A program made the translations under genes and the position numbers. The notes under the pieces are model-generated. The model was not told the origin of the DNA, did no database searches, and saw only the letters and a program-made list of their open reading frames with translations. From contig OX328102.1 in NCBI GenBank assembly GCA_946811185.2, forward strand, positions 63,629,416-63,693,415: a DNA stretch of 64,000 bases, given 5' to 3'. The DNA is from Hippopus hippopus. Taxonomy: Eukaryota > Mollusca > Bivalvia > Cardiida > Cardiidae. Below are positions 43,993 through 55,143 of this stretch, in pieces; within the stretch, counting starts at the first letter, position 1, and the number at the start of each line of letters is the position of its first letter.

Positions 43993-44166
43993 AAGCCATA
44001 CTAAAATGCATTTAAATTTAAATCATACCATATAAAAGTGCGGAAAAATATTGTGAAGATTAAAATCTGTTATCATGTGGATGGTCCAGGTTTTAGTCGC
44101 TGACAGAAAAAAAAATGAAATTCAAAATCAGGCAAAAAGTAAACAAAAGGTAGAGTTGGCAACTTT

Positions 44167-44379
44167 TTAACCTTCTCAGCGCTATAGGCGAAAACAGTGA
44201 CTTTTGCGGACGGCATAGATCAAGATCAGACTGCACAGAACGTGCAGTCTGATCTTTGATCTATACCGTCCGCTTGTGTAGTCAAGCCTATACAATCGAA
44301 ATCTTTTTAAGTTTCAATGGATTGTATTTAGAGCCGTCTAAAGAAGTCGAGTTTATTTATTTGGCGCTGATAGAGTTAA
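44167..44379 (+). mobile_element. PAL-A2, full length
   Basis: TTAACCTTCTCAGCGCTATA to TTGGCGCTGATAGAGTTAA; near-perfect core. Confidence 0.92.
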
Positions 44380-44504
44380 CCCAGTTTTGAAAGTAAATTC
44401 TCTGCCAGCGACTAATATTTGAACCGATCGTACAATAACAGATTGTCATCTTTACAATACTTTCCATACTTTTAAATGGTATTATTTATATGTATAACTA
44501 CATT

Positions 44505-44714
44505 TTAACCCCTAGACTGCTAAGAGCGACTCACTGACCTTTTGTGGACAGTGTAGATCAAGATCAGACTGCACAGAACGTGCAGTCTGATCTTGGATCT
44601 ATAATGTCCGAGGAGATATTATTTCCAAAATTCATAACTTTGAAATATCAATATCTGTGTTTTTACAATCGAACTGAAAATTTTATTTTAGTTATTTAGC
44701 AAGATAAGAGTTAA
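44505..44714 (+). mobile_element. PAL-A, full length
   Basis: TTAACCCCTAGACTGCTAA to GATAAGAGTTAA. Confidence 0.92.
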
Positions 44715-45630
44715 AATCCGCTTCGTTTACTTTTGGAAGCTATTGTTACTTTAAGGGTACATTATTATGGACAAGTGTTAGATTTTTGCCGTCAAGTAAA
44801 GCGTAATGAAATGGTTTACCAAAATCAACTAGGAAGTCAGACTTGTAGAAATGATTTCCTCTCTCTATCCCGTGATTACACTTGGTTACTAATTACATAA
44901 ACATGTTTGTGTAATCATCGTCAGGAAAGAACTTTTTTCCACTGAGGTACGTTACGTTATTACCTTGGCATAATACCGGCACCCACCCAACCCCCCCTCC
45001 CCTCCACTATGCAGTTCTATGCATTATTACTTGTTTTTCTGCCAAACTGGCGAGCAGTATAGCAACAATAATAAAATATATATATGAAAAATGAATGAAA
45101 AAATGATCAATAATAAGAAGTCTAAAGCCAAAACGTATACCCAAACTCCAACCTGAAAAAGGCCCTTGTAATAAGTAGACGAAAATGCAAAAGCCCCTTC
45201 CCAGGTCAGAATGCGGGAGCACATTGTACGAGCCAAAAAGTACAAAAGAGAAGAGTGAACAGAGACAAAAATAGAAGAAAAAAAGGAGATAACTCAAGTT
45301 TGAAACTTTGCAACGAAAAGCAAGGAAAATTTGGGCCAAACTAAGGAGTACTAAGGAACGAAATAATCAAGGAATGAGTGCATAAATGAACAGGCGCGTA
45401 GAATGTTAATGTATACCGAATGATTCTGTGAAAACCACAATTTTTGTGACGTATAATTTTGATTTCCATAGGTTTTCGCGATATTATAGTGGTCGGGAGG
45501 TGCCGGTTTTACATACCTGTTCTGAGAGGTTTATTACGTTCCCAAAGTCAGTGCAGATAGTTGTATTGTTACTAAGATTAATTGGTATGAATATAAAGCA
45601 AGGCGAAAAATGTATGTATGTGTGTAAATA
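44715..45630. other. Unassigned sequence
   Basis: No known repeat copy recognised. The hydrophobic minus-strand open frame at 45007-45339 reflects A-rich composition. Confidence 0.45.
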
Positions 45631-46034
45631 CCTGAGCCACGCTCTGTGAAAATGGGGCTTTGAGCATCAGCAAAACGTATCGACCAATGTCAGCCTGCGC
45701 AGTTCGCACAGGCTAAATTGGTCGATATTTTTTTTTATAGTTGAAAGTTTCTGTATGTCAAAGGAGTATTCTACCCCCAGGTTTAGTTGGTTGTTAGACA
45801 AATTTTAATGCATCATGGAATGCATTAACCCAATTTTTCAAGAGCGGGGCCTTTGTATAAAATCCATTTGTCTAACAAGCGACTTAATAATGAGGTAGAC
45901 TGGTCCTTTGACGTTCAGGAAACCGACCAATAGCAAAAAGTTTCGTCTCACGTCAGCCTGCGCAGTCCGGGCAGGCTGACCTGAGTCGATACTTTTTGCA
46001 ATTGCATTAAATCCCGTTTTCTCGGATCATGGTT
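45631..46034. mobile_element. Two overlapping PAL-C copies
   Basis: Centres at about 45695 and 45960. The right end of the first and left end of the second are merged near 45838. Confidence 0.83.
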
Positions 46035-46129
46035 CTTAAATAAAATCAACGTTTAGGTCTCTTTAAGCAGTCAGTTACTTAACACAGTTGATCTTATAAA
46101 CAATCTACCAATTTTCTATCCCATCAATG

Positions 46130-46583
46130 ATACGCCTAATTAACTATTGACGGTACGAGTAGGCTTATGTTGAATTTATGCAATTCATCTAATTTTCTCC
46201 AAAAAAAGTCTTTCAATTGCAGCCGAGCAACCGAGCCCCGGTATCGCAGTCTGTAGCGTACAGGACTTGAAATCTCAGGTCGCTGGTAAGAACCCTCAGT
46301 TCAGTCAATGTCTTTCCAAGGACTGATGATACTCATAGTGACAGGATTCATTCCTCTCTCACCACTGATCATTGTTTCGTTGACGATTTTCTGCGAATGC
46401 AATAACTATAAGGATATTGTGCAGAGTATCCATGAAAGCATGGATAGGTGCACTGCCCGCCGCGCAATAATAAAATAACGTTAAAAACGGCGTTAAACAC
46501 ATACAGTCAGTAATTTCTGTACTATTTATGATTCGGCTAATCTACTAATGACGGAACGAACAGACTGATGTTGAATGTACGCC
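46130..46583 (+). repeat. Segment duplicated around a SINE-1
   Basis: About 60 bases ending TTATGTTGAATTTATG (46185) recur at 46520-46583 ending TGATGTTGAATGTACG. Confidence 0.65.
46230..46513 (+). mobile_element. SINE-1
   Basis: Head CCGAGCCCCGGTATCGCAG, body with deletion, 3' domain AACGGCGTTAAACACATAC. Confidence 0.85.
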
Positions 46584-46864
46584 TCGAGCCCAGGTGGCGC
46601 AGTCGGATATCGTACAGGACTTTAGAGGGGGGGGGGGCTGGTTCGAATCCCTCGCTCCACCAATTTCTTTCCGAGAATTGATGATAGTCAAATGCTACAG
46701 GATTCATTCCTCTCTCACCGCTGATCATTGTTTCGACGATGATTATGTTGGAAAGCAGCCAGTGGCTTGGGATTTTCCGAAATACTGGTAACAGAAACTC
46801 CAGGTGCGCTGGCTGCCGCGATATAACTGAAATAATGTTGAGTTATACACCATGGAATCAATCA
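46584..46864 (+). mobile_element. SINE-1, tail-to-tail with next
   Basis: Head CGAGCCCAGGTGGCGCAG, then a poly-G expansion; its tail meets the tail of the reverse copy at 46867. Confidence 0.86.
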
Positions 46865-46866
46865 GT

Positions 46867-47176
46867 TGATTGATTGATTGATTGATTGATAACACCTCTT
46901 TCAACATTATTTAATTTATATCGCGGCGGCCAGTGCACCTATCTATGCCTTCCCGGAGTTTCTGTTACCAGTACTCCGCACAATATTCTATCCAAGCCAC
47001 TGGCTGCTTTCCCACATGACCATCATCTAAACTAAAGTCAGCGGTAAGAGAGGAATGAATCATGTCGCAATGACTATTATCAATCCTGGGAAAGAAATCG
47101 GCCGAGTCGGGGATCGAATCAGCGATCCCATGTTTTAAAGCCCTATACGGTACCGACTGAGCTATCGGGGCTCGGC
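46867..47176 (-). mobile_element. SINE-1, tail-to-tail with previous
   Basis: TTGATTGATTGATT tail at left, GGGGCTCGGC head at right. Confidence 0.88.
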
Positions 47177-47308
47177 TACAACTGTACATGCGACCTTGAA
47201 AACAGCCGATTTTTTTCGTTCCAGAAGCTGTTTCAAACAGACGCTTGCGAAATATTTATAGTCTGAACGTTGCAAATGAAAGCAATCTAAAAGGTTAATC
47301 TACATACC

Positions 47309-47522
47309 CTTACTGCTAAAATAATTATTTAACTGTTTAACCGAAATTTCCAACTATCAGTCGAAAACTCAAATATTGTGATTTAACCATATTTTTTTTA
47401 ATGCAAAATACTACTGTATCGGGCAGTGTAGATCAAGATCAGACCGCACATTCTGTGCAGTCTGATTTTGATCTACATTGACCGCAAAAGCGTATTCAGT
47501 CGTACCGATATCCGAGGTGTTA
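47309..47522 (-). mobile_element. PAL-A, reverse
   Basis: TTACTGCTAAAATAATTATT to GAGGTGTTAA; core 47418-47485. Confidence 0.85.
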
Positions 47523-47611
47523 ATGCGCGTGCACTTTTAACGAGCAATCATTACAGACAAAAACAGCTGTCTTTGAGGGAAAAATTCCACTCGTGGGTGT
47601 TAAGCGATTCT

Positions 47612-47957
47612 TTTAAAGATACATCTATACTTGTTTTTAGTCACTTTCTACCCTATTTCATCTTCATTTTATCAAGCTATAATCATTCTTGTATCTTCAT
47701 ACCAAATGTTGCCCCTGTCGGTTGCAAGGTTGCATAGATTACGACCGATAGAAAATGCATTTCATGTGATGGAGGCCACCAAAGAAATCACTGTTGTGAC
47801 ATTTCCGGTTTTATATCGAAGATTTTCCGATATATGTATTTATTCCTTACACCATATACATGTATATCGGTAATTTATCTATGTTTACAGCTGATTAAAT
47901 TCATAACCATTCTACAGTCTTTCAAATTTTAGTTTTCCTCTCTGGCTGTAAGGATGC
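47612..47957 (-). mobile_element. Repeat I, reverse copy
   Basis: AAAGATACATC to GGATGCATCT; interior complementary to the other copies. Confidence 0.85.
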
Positions 47958-47960
47958 ATC

Positions 47961-48194
47961 TAAAATCCTTTACCAGACAGCAAAATTCAAAACTGGTCCA
48001 AATTCAAAGCATTTGCAAACGATAAAAAAAAAAATGTTGCGCAAATTTTGGATTTGTACTAGAAAGGATGGAAAACATTGAGGGAAAATTAAGAAAATGA
48101 AAATGAAGAAAATGCTGGTTACCAGCATTTTCTCCTTTTCTAACAATGTTTTCTTAAGTTCAGCAAAAGTCGAGATTATGTGGTAAAGGTTTAA
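47961..48194 (-). mobile_element. PAL-B sharing TTAA with next PAL-A2
   Basis: CCTTTACCAGACAGCAAAAT to GGTAAAGGTTTAA; TTAA 48191-48194 opens the next element. Confidence 0.88.
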
Positions 48195-48389
48195 CCTTTT
48201 CAGCGCTATAAGCGAAGACATGTTCCTGTTGCAGACGGTTAAGATCAAGATCAGACTGCCCAGAACGTGCAGTCTGATCTTGATGCTATACCGTCCGTTT
48301 GTTTAGTCAAGCTTACAAGATAGAGATCGTAGTCTTGGTTTCAGCAGATTTTATTTCCAGCGGTAGAAAGAGGTCTCGTAAAGAGTGAA
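48191..48389 (+). mobile_element. PAL-A2
   Basis: TTAACCTTTTCAGCGCTATA start; its end TTAA has become TGAA (48386-48389). Confidence 0.88.
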
Positions 48390-48595
48390 CCCTCAGCTGA
48401 TAAGCGCGACTCACGGACCTTTTGCGGACAGTGTAGATCAAGATCAGACTGCACTGAACGTGCAGTCTGATCTTTGATCTACACTGTCCGATAGGAAGAT
48501 TTTTTTCCACGTAAAAAATACATCTGAAATGCCAAAATTTGGGTATTTAGTATCGGCTTGAAAGTTTCGTTTCACTCATATTATTAACAGGTTAA
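48386..48595 (+). mobile_element. PAL-A
   Basis: Third link of the chain; CCCTCAGCTGATAAGCGCGA to AACAGGTTAA. Confidence 0.88.
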
Positions 48596-48894
48596 AGAGT
48601 ATAATTTTATATTTCTCGATAGGTTCATTATAAAGGTAAATGCCTGATTTGACAAAAAACTTGTTTATACGTACCATCTTGCGTGTCTCATTTGCTACAA
48701 TTAGGCTTTGATAAAGTAGAAAACACTGAGGGAGAAGGGGAAAGTACGTGTTACTTTACAATGTTTTCAAAAGAGCTGTCGAAAAGATAAGATTAATATA
48801 TGTCTGCGCGTGCAATGCAGGCTGATCCGAGTCTGCTATGCTCATAAATTTTTTTCTGGTCCGTCGGCCGTGAAAATTTTATTCACAATTAAGA

Positions 48895-49025
48895 CAGGCA
48901 GACCGGCCGAGGCTGACCAGTAGAGAGATCGATAGAGAGAGAGAGGCAACCAGAGAATGACAAATAGGGAATGAGCAGCAGAAAGTAAGAGAGACCGACA
49001 GAGAGAGAGAGAGAGAGAGAGAGCA
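48895..49025 (+). repeat. (GA)n-rich tract
   Basis: Interrupted GAGAGA repeat. Confidence 0.9.
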
Positions 49026-49245
49026 TGCAGAGAGACCTATAGAGAGACCAATATAGCGATAAAGAAACTAGACTAGCCATACGAAAGCTATTTGATCTGT
49101 ATCCAAGATAAGCCCATTACAAAAGCAGACGACATTGTATAATGGCATTACGGGCAGGTCGTCTGCAGAATAAATCAGCGGTAAATTACCTTAGCTAGGT
49201 AGAAACACATGAAAGAAATTCCTTCCACGTGACGTAATCAACCAT

Positions 49246-49469
49246 ATACCCTTTACCAAGAAATCCGTTTTTTAACGACCCTGAGAAAGAAGCCTTTTGA
49301 AAACATTGTGAGAAAAGGAGAAATGGGTGACCAGAATTTTCTCCTTTTCCCGCAATATTTTAAACCCTGTAAGAAACTTTCTTTTCATCTGCACCAGTTT
49401 CGAATGTGTTGTCTGCAATTGCTTTTAGTTTTGAAGAGTCTAAAAATTGTCGATTGGGAACGGGATAAT
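49246..49469 (+). mobile_element. PAL-B
   Basis: CCCTTTACCAAGAAATCCGT to GGGAACGGGATAA; core shortened. Confidence 0.84.
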
Positions 49470-50241
49470 TCATGCGCAGTAAAACCTGCCCTAGTGGCCA
49501 TTTTCATTAAGCAAGCATCATGTATTTAACCCTTACAGGGCTGTTGTCTGCACGTCATATTCTTCGAAGATTCGACCTGTCTGCTATGACGCATCACCAT
49601 CTCCTGTACAGGAGAAAATTAATACACCGCTAATAAAGTAGCAATGCAGAAAATGGCTACAAACAATATATCTGGAAAATGTAGCCTATATTTCGCTCCA
49701 AATATCTTGAAAATTTAATTAGTTCGAATGGGAAAAACAGTTTTCACAAATACTCTTGCTTTACTGCACATCTTTGAAAATAGTTTCTTAATACAGACTT
49801 AAAAAATAGACTTCTAAATATAGACTCGTGCAAGGTTTTTTCAGAGAGATAACAAGAAGTGTCTGGGCTTATACGGAAGCTATAACCCAAGCTTGTAGGG
49901 TGTTTTAATAAATGGCCGGTGCATAGGTTACATGCTAGCTGATCATAGCTGAATGAATCGTATCAGGTAGCATTTTATTGAGTAAACGTTTATTTTACTT
50001 TGAAATTCAAAGTACGGTTGTCGTTTTGAAAAGTAGTCCGGTTCTGTACCCAGAATGCCCAAATCAGGTGTGCATTTGAAGCATGCCATCTAGCGGCAGA
50101 TAATGTTAAAGGGCTGTTCACGACTAAATTTGCTTTTGTGTATTATATTTCGACTGAAAATGACTGTAGGATTGATTTAGCCTTTAAAGGATTAAGCAAT
50201 CTTAACTTACTATATTCCTATCAGTGAATTATTGGGATTTC
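49470..50241. other. Unassigned intergenic sequence
   Basis: No repeat family or frame recognised; ordinary AT-rich sequence. Confidence 0.45.
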
Positions 50242-50332
50242 ATGGTGAATATCACCAGGGATCGTATATAAGATCCCTGATATCACCACTAGTGATGATA
50301 GATATGGTATCATCACTAGTGATGATATAAAT
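50242..50332. repeat. Cluster of short palindromes
   Basis: CAGGGATC..GATCCCTG and two ATCATCACTAGTGATGAT-type palindromes side by side. Confidence 0.8.
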
Positions 50333-50428
50333 TTAAAATGTTTTCCGGAACTACTCTTTTCCTATATTGCTCATATTGTACCATTCTTGATAATTAAAAA
50401 AGGGCGAATTCGGAACATAATAAACAGA

Positions 50429-50550
50429 ATAATCAACTGGAATGGGGTGTAATGCGGTTGAAAAAACGAGTCCGAAGGACGAGTTTTTTTTTTTTTAATC
50501 GCATCAAACCCCATGACAAATTTTTATTATCACACACAACCAGTTGATTA
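50429..50550. mobile_element. Small foldback element
   Basis: ATAATCAACTGG / CCAGTTGATTAT ends, inner GGGGTGTAATGCGGTT pairing, centre AACGAGTCCGAAGGACGAG. Confidence 0.8.
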
Positions 50551-50907
50551 TCCTCTATATATTGTGTCTCCACCGAGTGAAAATATTTTGAAACGTATCC
50601 TAGGGGTTAATGCACCTGCACTTTTAATGAACATTTATTACATACAAAAACACCTGTCACTGAAGGAAAAACTCACGTGTGGGTGTTTCAAGATTCTTTT
50701 AATTCAGGTGTAGGAATCCTGGTAACGATACCGGTTGGTCACCTGGGTGTGTCCTGCAGGAAGTACTAAATCAGATGATATCATTGTAAATTTCACTTCC
50801 GGTCCGCATACCGACATAATTTCTCATTATTACACGTAATTAGCTTTACACAACTGATAATCTCGATTAAGTGATACCATATTCCTGCTCTGAACATCTT
50901 GGAATCA

Positions 50908-51138
50908 TTCAATCCTTTACCACACAATCCCCAGTTTTAACGACACGAAAAGAGAAGACTTTTGAAAGCATTTTGGGAAAAGGAGAAAATGCTGGTAACC
51001 AGCATTTTCTCCTTTTCCCACAATGTTTTTTACCCTATCAAAGAGAGAAATCTTGATCCAAACTACATTTGACTTGTCGTCTGCAAATGCTTTCAATTTC
51101 GTTCGAGTCCAAAATTGTGTCTTTTGGTACAGGGTTAA
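50908..51138 (+). mobile_element. PAL-B, full length
   Basis: Perfect core 50968-51022; ACAGGGTTAA end. Confidence 0.92.
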
Positions 51139-51235
51139 TAATACGTGCACTTGTCGTGAGGAAAGTATCGTTGTGTAGTGGTGCGATTTGTGGTTTTGCT
51201 GGAATCGTTCTGAATCAGAGTCGGGTTGCTTTTTG

Positions 51236-51463
51236 CTTGATTGATTCGACGGTGTTTTACGCCGCTTTCAAAACTATTTCAGTCATTTTACGGCGACAGC
51301 TTATATATTCATTAATACCCTGGGTTTCATCAGTACTAGCTTTGGGCGTTGATGTGTCTTGCCCAAGGACACTCTCACTAAAAGCAAGTGCTTCCACTAA
51401 GGCTCGAACTCGGGGCTCCAGATTGTGAGTCCAACACTTTGCCACTGAGCTACGCAGGACCCT
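51236..51463 (-). mobile_element. SINE-2
   Basis: Near full length, GAGCTACGCAGGACC head at right. Confidence 0.9.
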
Positions 51464-51734
51464 CCTTTGAACACTTGCAGCATCCCTTTTGTGCCTGCTC
51501 AGTGCAAAATGGACAGTACATGATTTTGCCACACTGTTATGTTGTCCTGTTTAGGTATTAGACAACCAGTATCATGTTCTATGATTTCTTCATTTGTGAC
51601 AGGAATACAAATGTGGAAGAATGAAAAAATCACAGCCCAACCCATACATCTAGATAAATATGTTATTGTTTACCAGACTTTATCATAATGCATGATGGTG
51701 TTATGTAATGTTGCGGAATGATAAATCATTATTC

Positions 51735-51890
51735 GGCAAACTTAAGGCGATCTGTTGATCAAATTCCTCTGCAGTAATACGATGGGTGATGTGCACCTAC
51801 ACGGTACATTTCTTCGCCGAAAATACACAGCTTTGCCGGTCTTGAAATTGTAAGGCTCCACTAAATAAAAACACGATTCACTTTTTTACT
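51735..51890 (+). repeat. Dispersed repeat K, copy 2
   Basis: Begins ATTCGGCAAACTTAAGG; related to 9190-9330. Confidence 0.6.
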
Positions 51891-52261
51891 TTTAGCACCC
51901 GACAAAATACAGGATTTATCCATACTAAAACAATTTCAAGATAACAAATTTAATATGGATCAAATAATTGAATTTATTTCATGCTTTCCGGTAGGTTATC
52001 GAGAAATATCGGTGAAATTTTTTTCGATATTTCATGGTCACGACCAGTGAAAATACCGATTTTTATATTCTAACTCTTCAATTGAAGGTGGAAACAGTTG
52101 TTTCCGCGCACTAGTTACCTGGGTAAAGAGTAATGCGTTGCTTTGCGGAGGGGGTACGCCACGGGGTATAACCGAAAAGAACTCTACTGGATTTTGATTA
52201 AGTTCCACCCAGTGGGTTAGGGTTAGGATAAATAGAATATTTGGGGTTTTTTTTTTTTTTT
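51891..52261. other. PAL-B remnant and unassigned sequence
   Basis: 51895-51990 resembles a degraded PAL-B left half. After it are imperfect inverted GAAATATCGG motifs and a poly-T run at 52245-52261. Confidence 0.45.
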
Positions 52262-52264
52262 GTT

Positions 52265-52432
52265 AAAGATCGAAATTTATTTCATCTCGTGAATATCATC
52301 GGTAATATTTCCACGAGTGGCTGCGCCACTCGTGGAAATATTACCGATGATATTCACGAGATGAAATAAATTTGCGCCACTCGTGGAAATATTACCGATG
52401 ATATTCACGAGATGAAATAAATTTCGATCTTT
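52265..52432. mobile_element. Foldback element with one arm duplicated
   Basis: Left arm 52265-52320; right arm present twice as a 51-bp direct repeat (52323-52373 and 52374-52424). Arms match almost perfectly. Confidence 0.92.
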
Positions 52433-52469
52433 CACCGTAAAAAACAAATATCCTCTATATCTCTTTCGT

Positions 52470-52730
52470 AGGGTAGAAAACATTGTTTACCAGCATTTTT
52501 CACCTTTTCCCACAATGTTTTAAAAGCATTTGGAGTATCAATAGAAGCCATTGTTGTGGTAACAGGATAAATTACTCGTTTTTTACCAGCCTCAAATTGC
52601 TACAGCGTGTTGACAATTATTTTTGAAGGGATAGCAATCATCGTGGGAAAAGGAGAAAATGCTACTTACTTGCACGATGTTTATTTAAAAGGTTTCTTCC
52701 TCGGTATCGTTCAAACACAGGAGATTTTAA
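52470..52730 (-). mobile_element. Two PAL-B fragments
   Basis: 52470-52573 and about 52615-52730, each with GGGAAAAGG or ACCAGCATTTTTC core pieces. Confidence 0.65.
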
Positions 52731-52759
52731 GTTTGGACACAGAGATGCAACTTCATATT

Positions 52760-53021
52760 TGAGCCATGCTCTATGAAAAGGGGGTTTAATGCATCTGCGA
52801 AAAGTATCGACCCAGGTCAGCCTGCGCAGTCCGCGCAGGCTGACCTGGGCCGAAACTTTTCGCTATTGGTCAATTTTCTTTATGTCAAAAAATCAGTCTA
52901 CCTCATGATGTAGTCGGTTGTTTGAAAATGGCTCTTATAGATCCATGATTATGTGATGAATTGCCTGGTATTTTATATCACAGAGATGCATTAAGCCCCC
53001 TTTTGCCAGAGTATTGCTCAT
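52760..53021. mobile_element. PAL-C, tandem with next
   Basis: TGAGCCATGCTCTATGAAAA to GAGTATTGCTCA; perfect centre 52810-52855. Confidence 0.9.
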
Positions 53022-53026
53022 ATATA

Positions 53027-53284
53027 ATTGAGCCATACTCTGTGAAAAGGGGGCTTCATGTATCGGCAAAAAGTATCGACTCAGGTCAGTCCGCGCAGGC
53101 CGACCCAGATCGAACAGTTTTGCTATTGGTCAATTTACTGCATATGAAAGGACCAGTGTATCTCATTATTAAATCGGTTGTTATATAAAATGAATTTTAT
53201 GAATCCATTATTATGTGATGACTTGCTCGGTATCATGTATCAACGAGATTCATTAATCTCCCTTTTCCCAGTAGAATGACACAT
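53027..53284. mobile_element. PAL-C, tandem with previous
   Basis: ATTGAGCCATACTCTGTG start; shortened centre, degraded right end. Confidence 0.86.
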
Positions 53285-53302
53285 ATATAAAGTAGGATGA
53301 AA

Positions 53303-53451
53303 GAAAAGTAGTCAGTGGCTTGGAAAGGAAATTGTGTCAGTACCGGTGCGAGATAGCCTAGAAACACATGCGTAGGTGCACTGGCCGCCGTGATATGACG
53401 TAAGCTGTTAAAAAAGGTGTTAATCTCCAATACTAACAAACAAATAAACAG
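53303..53451 (+). mobile_element. SINE-3, 3' half
   Basis: Begins at AAAAGTAGTCAGTGGCTTGG, ends ACAAACAAATAAAC. Confidence 0.84.
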
Positions 53452-53538
53452 GATAAATAAACCAAACGTCAGGTGGGAAAAAATTGGCATGAACGTGAAA
53501 AAAAACTGTACTTAAATACCGTTGGAATTTGAACCCTG

Positions 53539-53746
53539 ATTCTACTAAGGAAGTGAAATGAAACCTTCAAGCCGACAGTAAAAACCCAAATTCAGCTATT
53601 TCAAAGATAGTTTTAGGGGAAAGATATCTTCGTATCGGACAGTGTAGATCCAAGATCAGACTGCACGTTCTGTGCAGTCTGATCTTGATCTACATTGTCC
53701 GCAAAAGAACTTTGAGTCACGCTCGCGCTTAGCAGACTAAGAATGT
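53539..53746 (-). mobile_element. PAL-A, reverse
   Basis: AACCTTCAAGCCGACAGTAA, core 53640-53700, CTTAGCAGACTAAG end. Confidence 0.88.
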
Positions 53747-53842
53747 ATACACACAACAGATGCAGTTAGGCTGATTAGATAGACAGACCTTGGCTTGACT
53801 GTTTTCTTTCTTATCATTACTCTGGCAGGCTATGTCAAAACA

Positions 53843-54330
53843 AGTGAACCATGCTCTGGCAAAAGGGGGCTTAACTCATTACCAAACGACAATATTTTAG
53901 GCTTGTCCAAATCGAAAGCATTTGTAGACGACAAAATGAAAGTGACTGAAAATTTGAAATTTGTTTTGTGAAGGGTAGAAAACATTGTGGGAAAAGGAGA
54001 AAATGCTGGTAACCAGCATTTTCTCCTTTTCCCACAATGTTTTCTAAAGGCTTCTTTCTCAGGGTCGTCAAAAGTAGGGATTGTGTGGTAATGGGTTAAT
54101 GCATATCCGTGTTGCATTGTACCAAGCAAGACATCATGTAATTATGGATGAATAAAATCAATTTTGTCGAATGACTGGCTTACTCATGAAGTTGATTGGT
54201 CATTTGGCATGCAGAAAATTGACTGGTAGCAAAAAGTATCGGTCCAGGTCAGCCTGCGCGGAATGCCCAGGCTGACCTGGGTCAATACTTTTTGCATATG
54301 CATTAAGCCCCCTTTTCATAGAGCATGCCT
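53843..54330. mobile_element. PAL-C with PAL-B inserted at its TTAA
   Basis: AAAAGGGGGC then TTAA (53871-53874), PAL-B, TTAA (54096-54099), then TGCAT: exactly an uninterrupted PAL-C minus the insert. Confidence 0.92.
53871..54099 (-). mobile_element. PAL-B nested in PAL-C
   Basis: 229 bp with both TTAA; perfect core 53985-54040. Confidence 0.93.
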
Positions 54331-54359
54331 GAATGATTTTAGTTGATTCCTTCGTAATC

Positions 54360-54600
54360 CTTTCACAAACTTATCTGTGATTTTACTGGCCTATAGAAGA
54401 AGGTTCGTGAAAACATTGTGGGAAAAGGAGAACATACCGGAAAACTAGCGTTTTCTCCTTTTCCACCAGTATTTCATCCTTTTCCCACCATGTTTTCTAC
54501 TCTTTCAATGACAAATTACATCATTTGAGTTTCATAATTATAGATCTAATCGTTTGCAAATGCTTTCAATATGGATACGTCAAAATGTTTGTCGTGTACT
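54360..54600 (+). mobile_element. PAL-B with duplicated core arm
   Basis: TTTTCTCCTTTTCCACCAGT followed by TTTCATCCTTTTCCCACC. Confidence 0.78.
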
Positions 54601-54639
54601 AATGTTACGAGCAATTTTTACAGTGCAGAGCAAGGCTTA

Positions 54640-54983
54640 AGCCATTTTAAGATAAGATTAACCTAGGATCAGACTGCTCAAACGGACAATCTGATCTTTG
54701 ACTTTGGAACTACACTGTTTTCTATCTTGAGAGATATACGAAATGGGAAAAGGGGCCTTTGAATTGTGATACATGTAATTGGCTGTTCTGCCACCTGATA
54801 AAGTTAATTTGATTCGTTCTGCATTTGTTTAAAGGTTAAAAAACTCTGAATCGCGTTTTGCAAAAGAGAATGTCTATCCAAATTAGCACTTTAGATATTC
54901 CAGCACAATCTAAGATGCATACAATATAAACCAAGATCAGACTGCACAGAACATGCAGTTTGATCATGAATCTACATTGACCT
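54640..54983 (+). mobile_element. PAL-A variants, degraded
   Basis: Cores at about 54662-54720 and 54928-54983. Confidence 0.6.
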
Positions 54984-55143
54984 TTGTGTGCAGACCAATA
55001 TTCCATCTTCACAACGTAATACACGTATTTTGTGAGGTATTTTGACTGTTTGAAGCGGCCATGGAATTCAAATATCGGGGATTTTCTTCAACTGTCAAAG
55101 AATAAATCATTTTAAATCTAAGTCTCTATCAGGATCATAAACA

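Noticed and set aside
45007..45339. 110-residue hydrophobic frame on the minus strand
   Set aside because: Low-complexity, Phe/Leu-rich because the plus strand is A-rich; no start context, splice signals or known domain.
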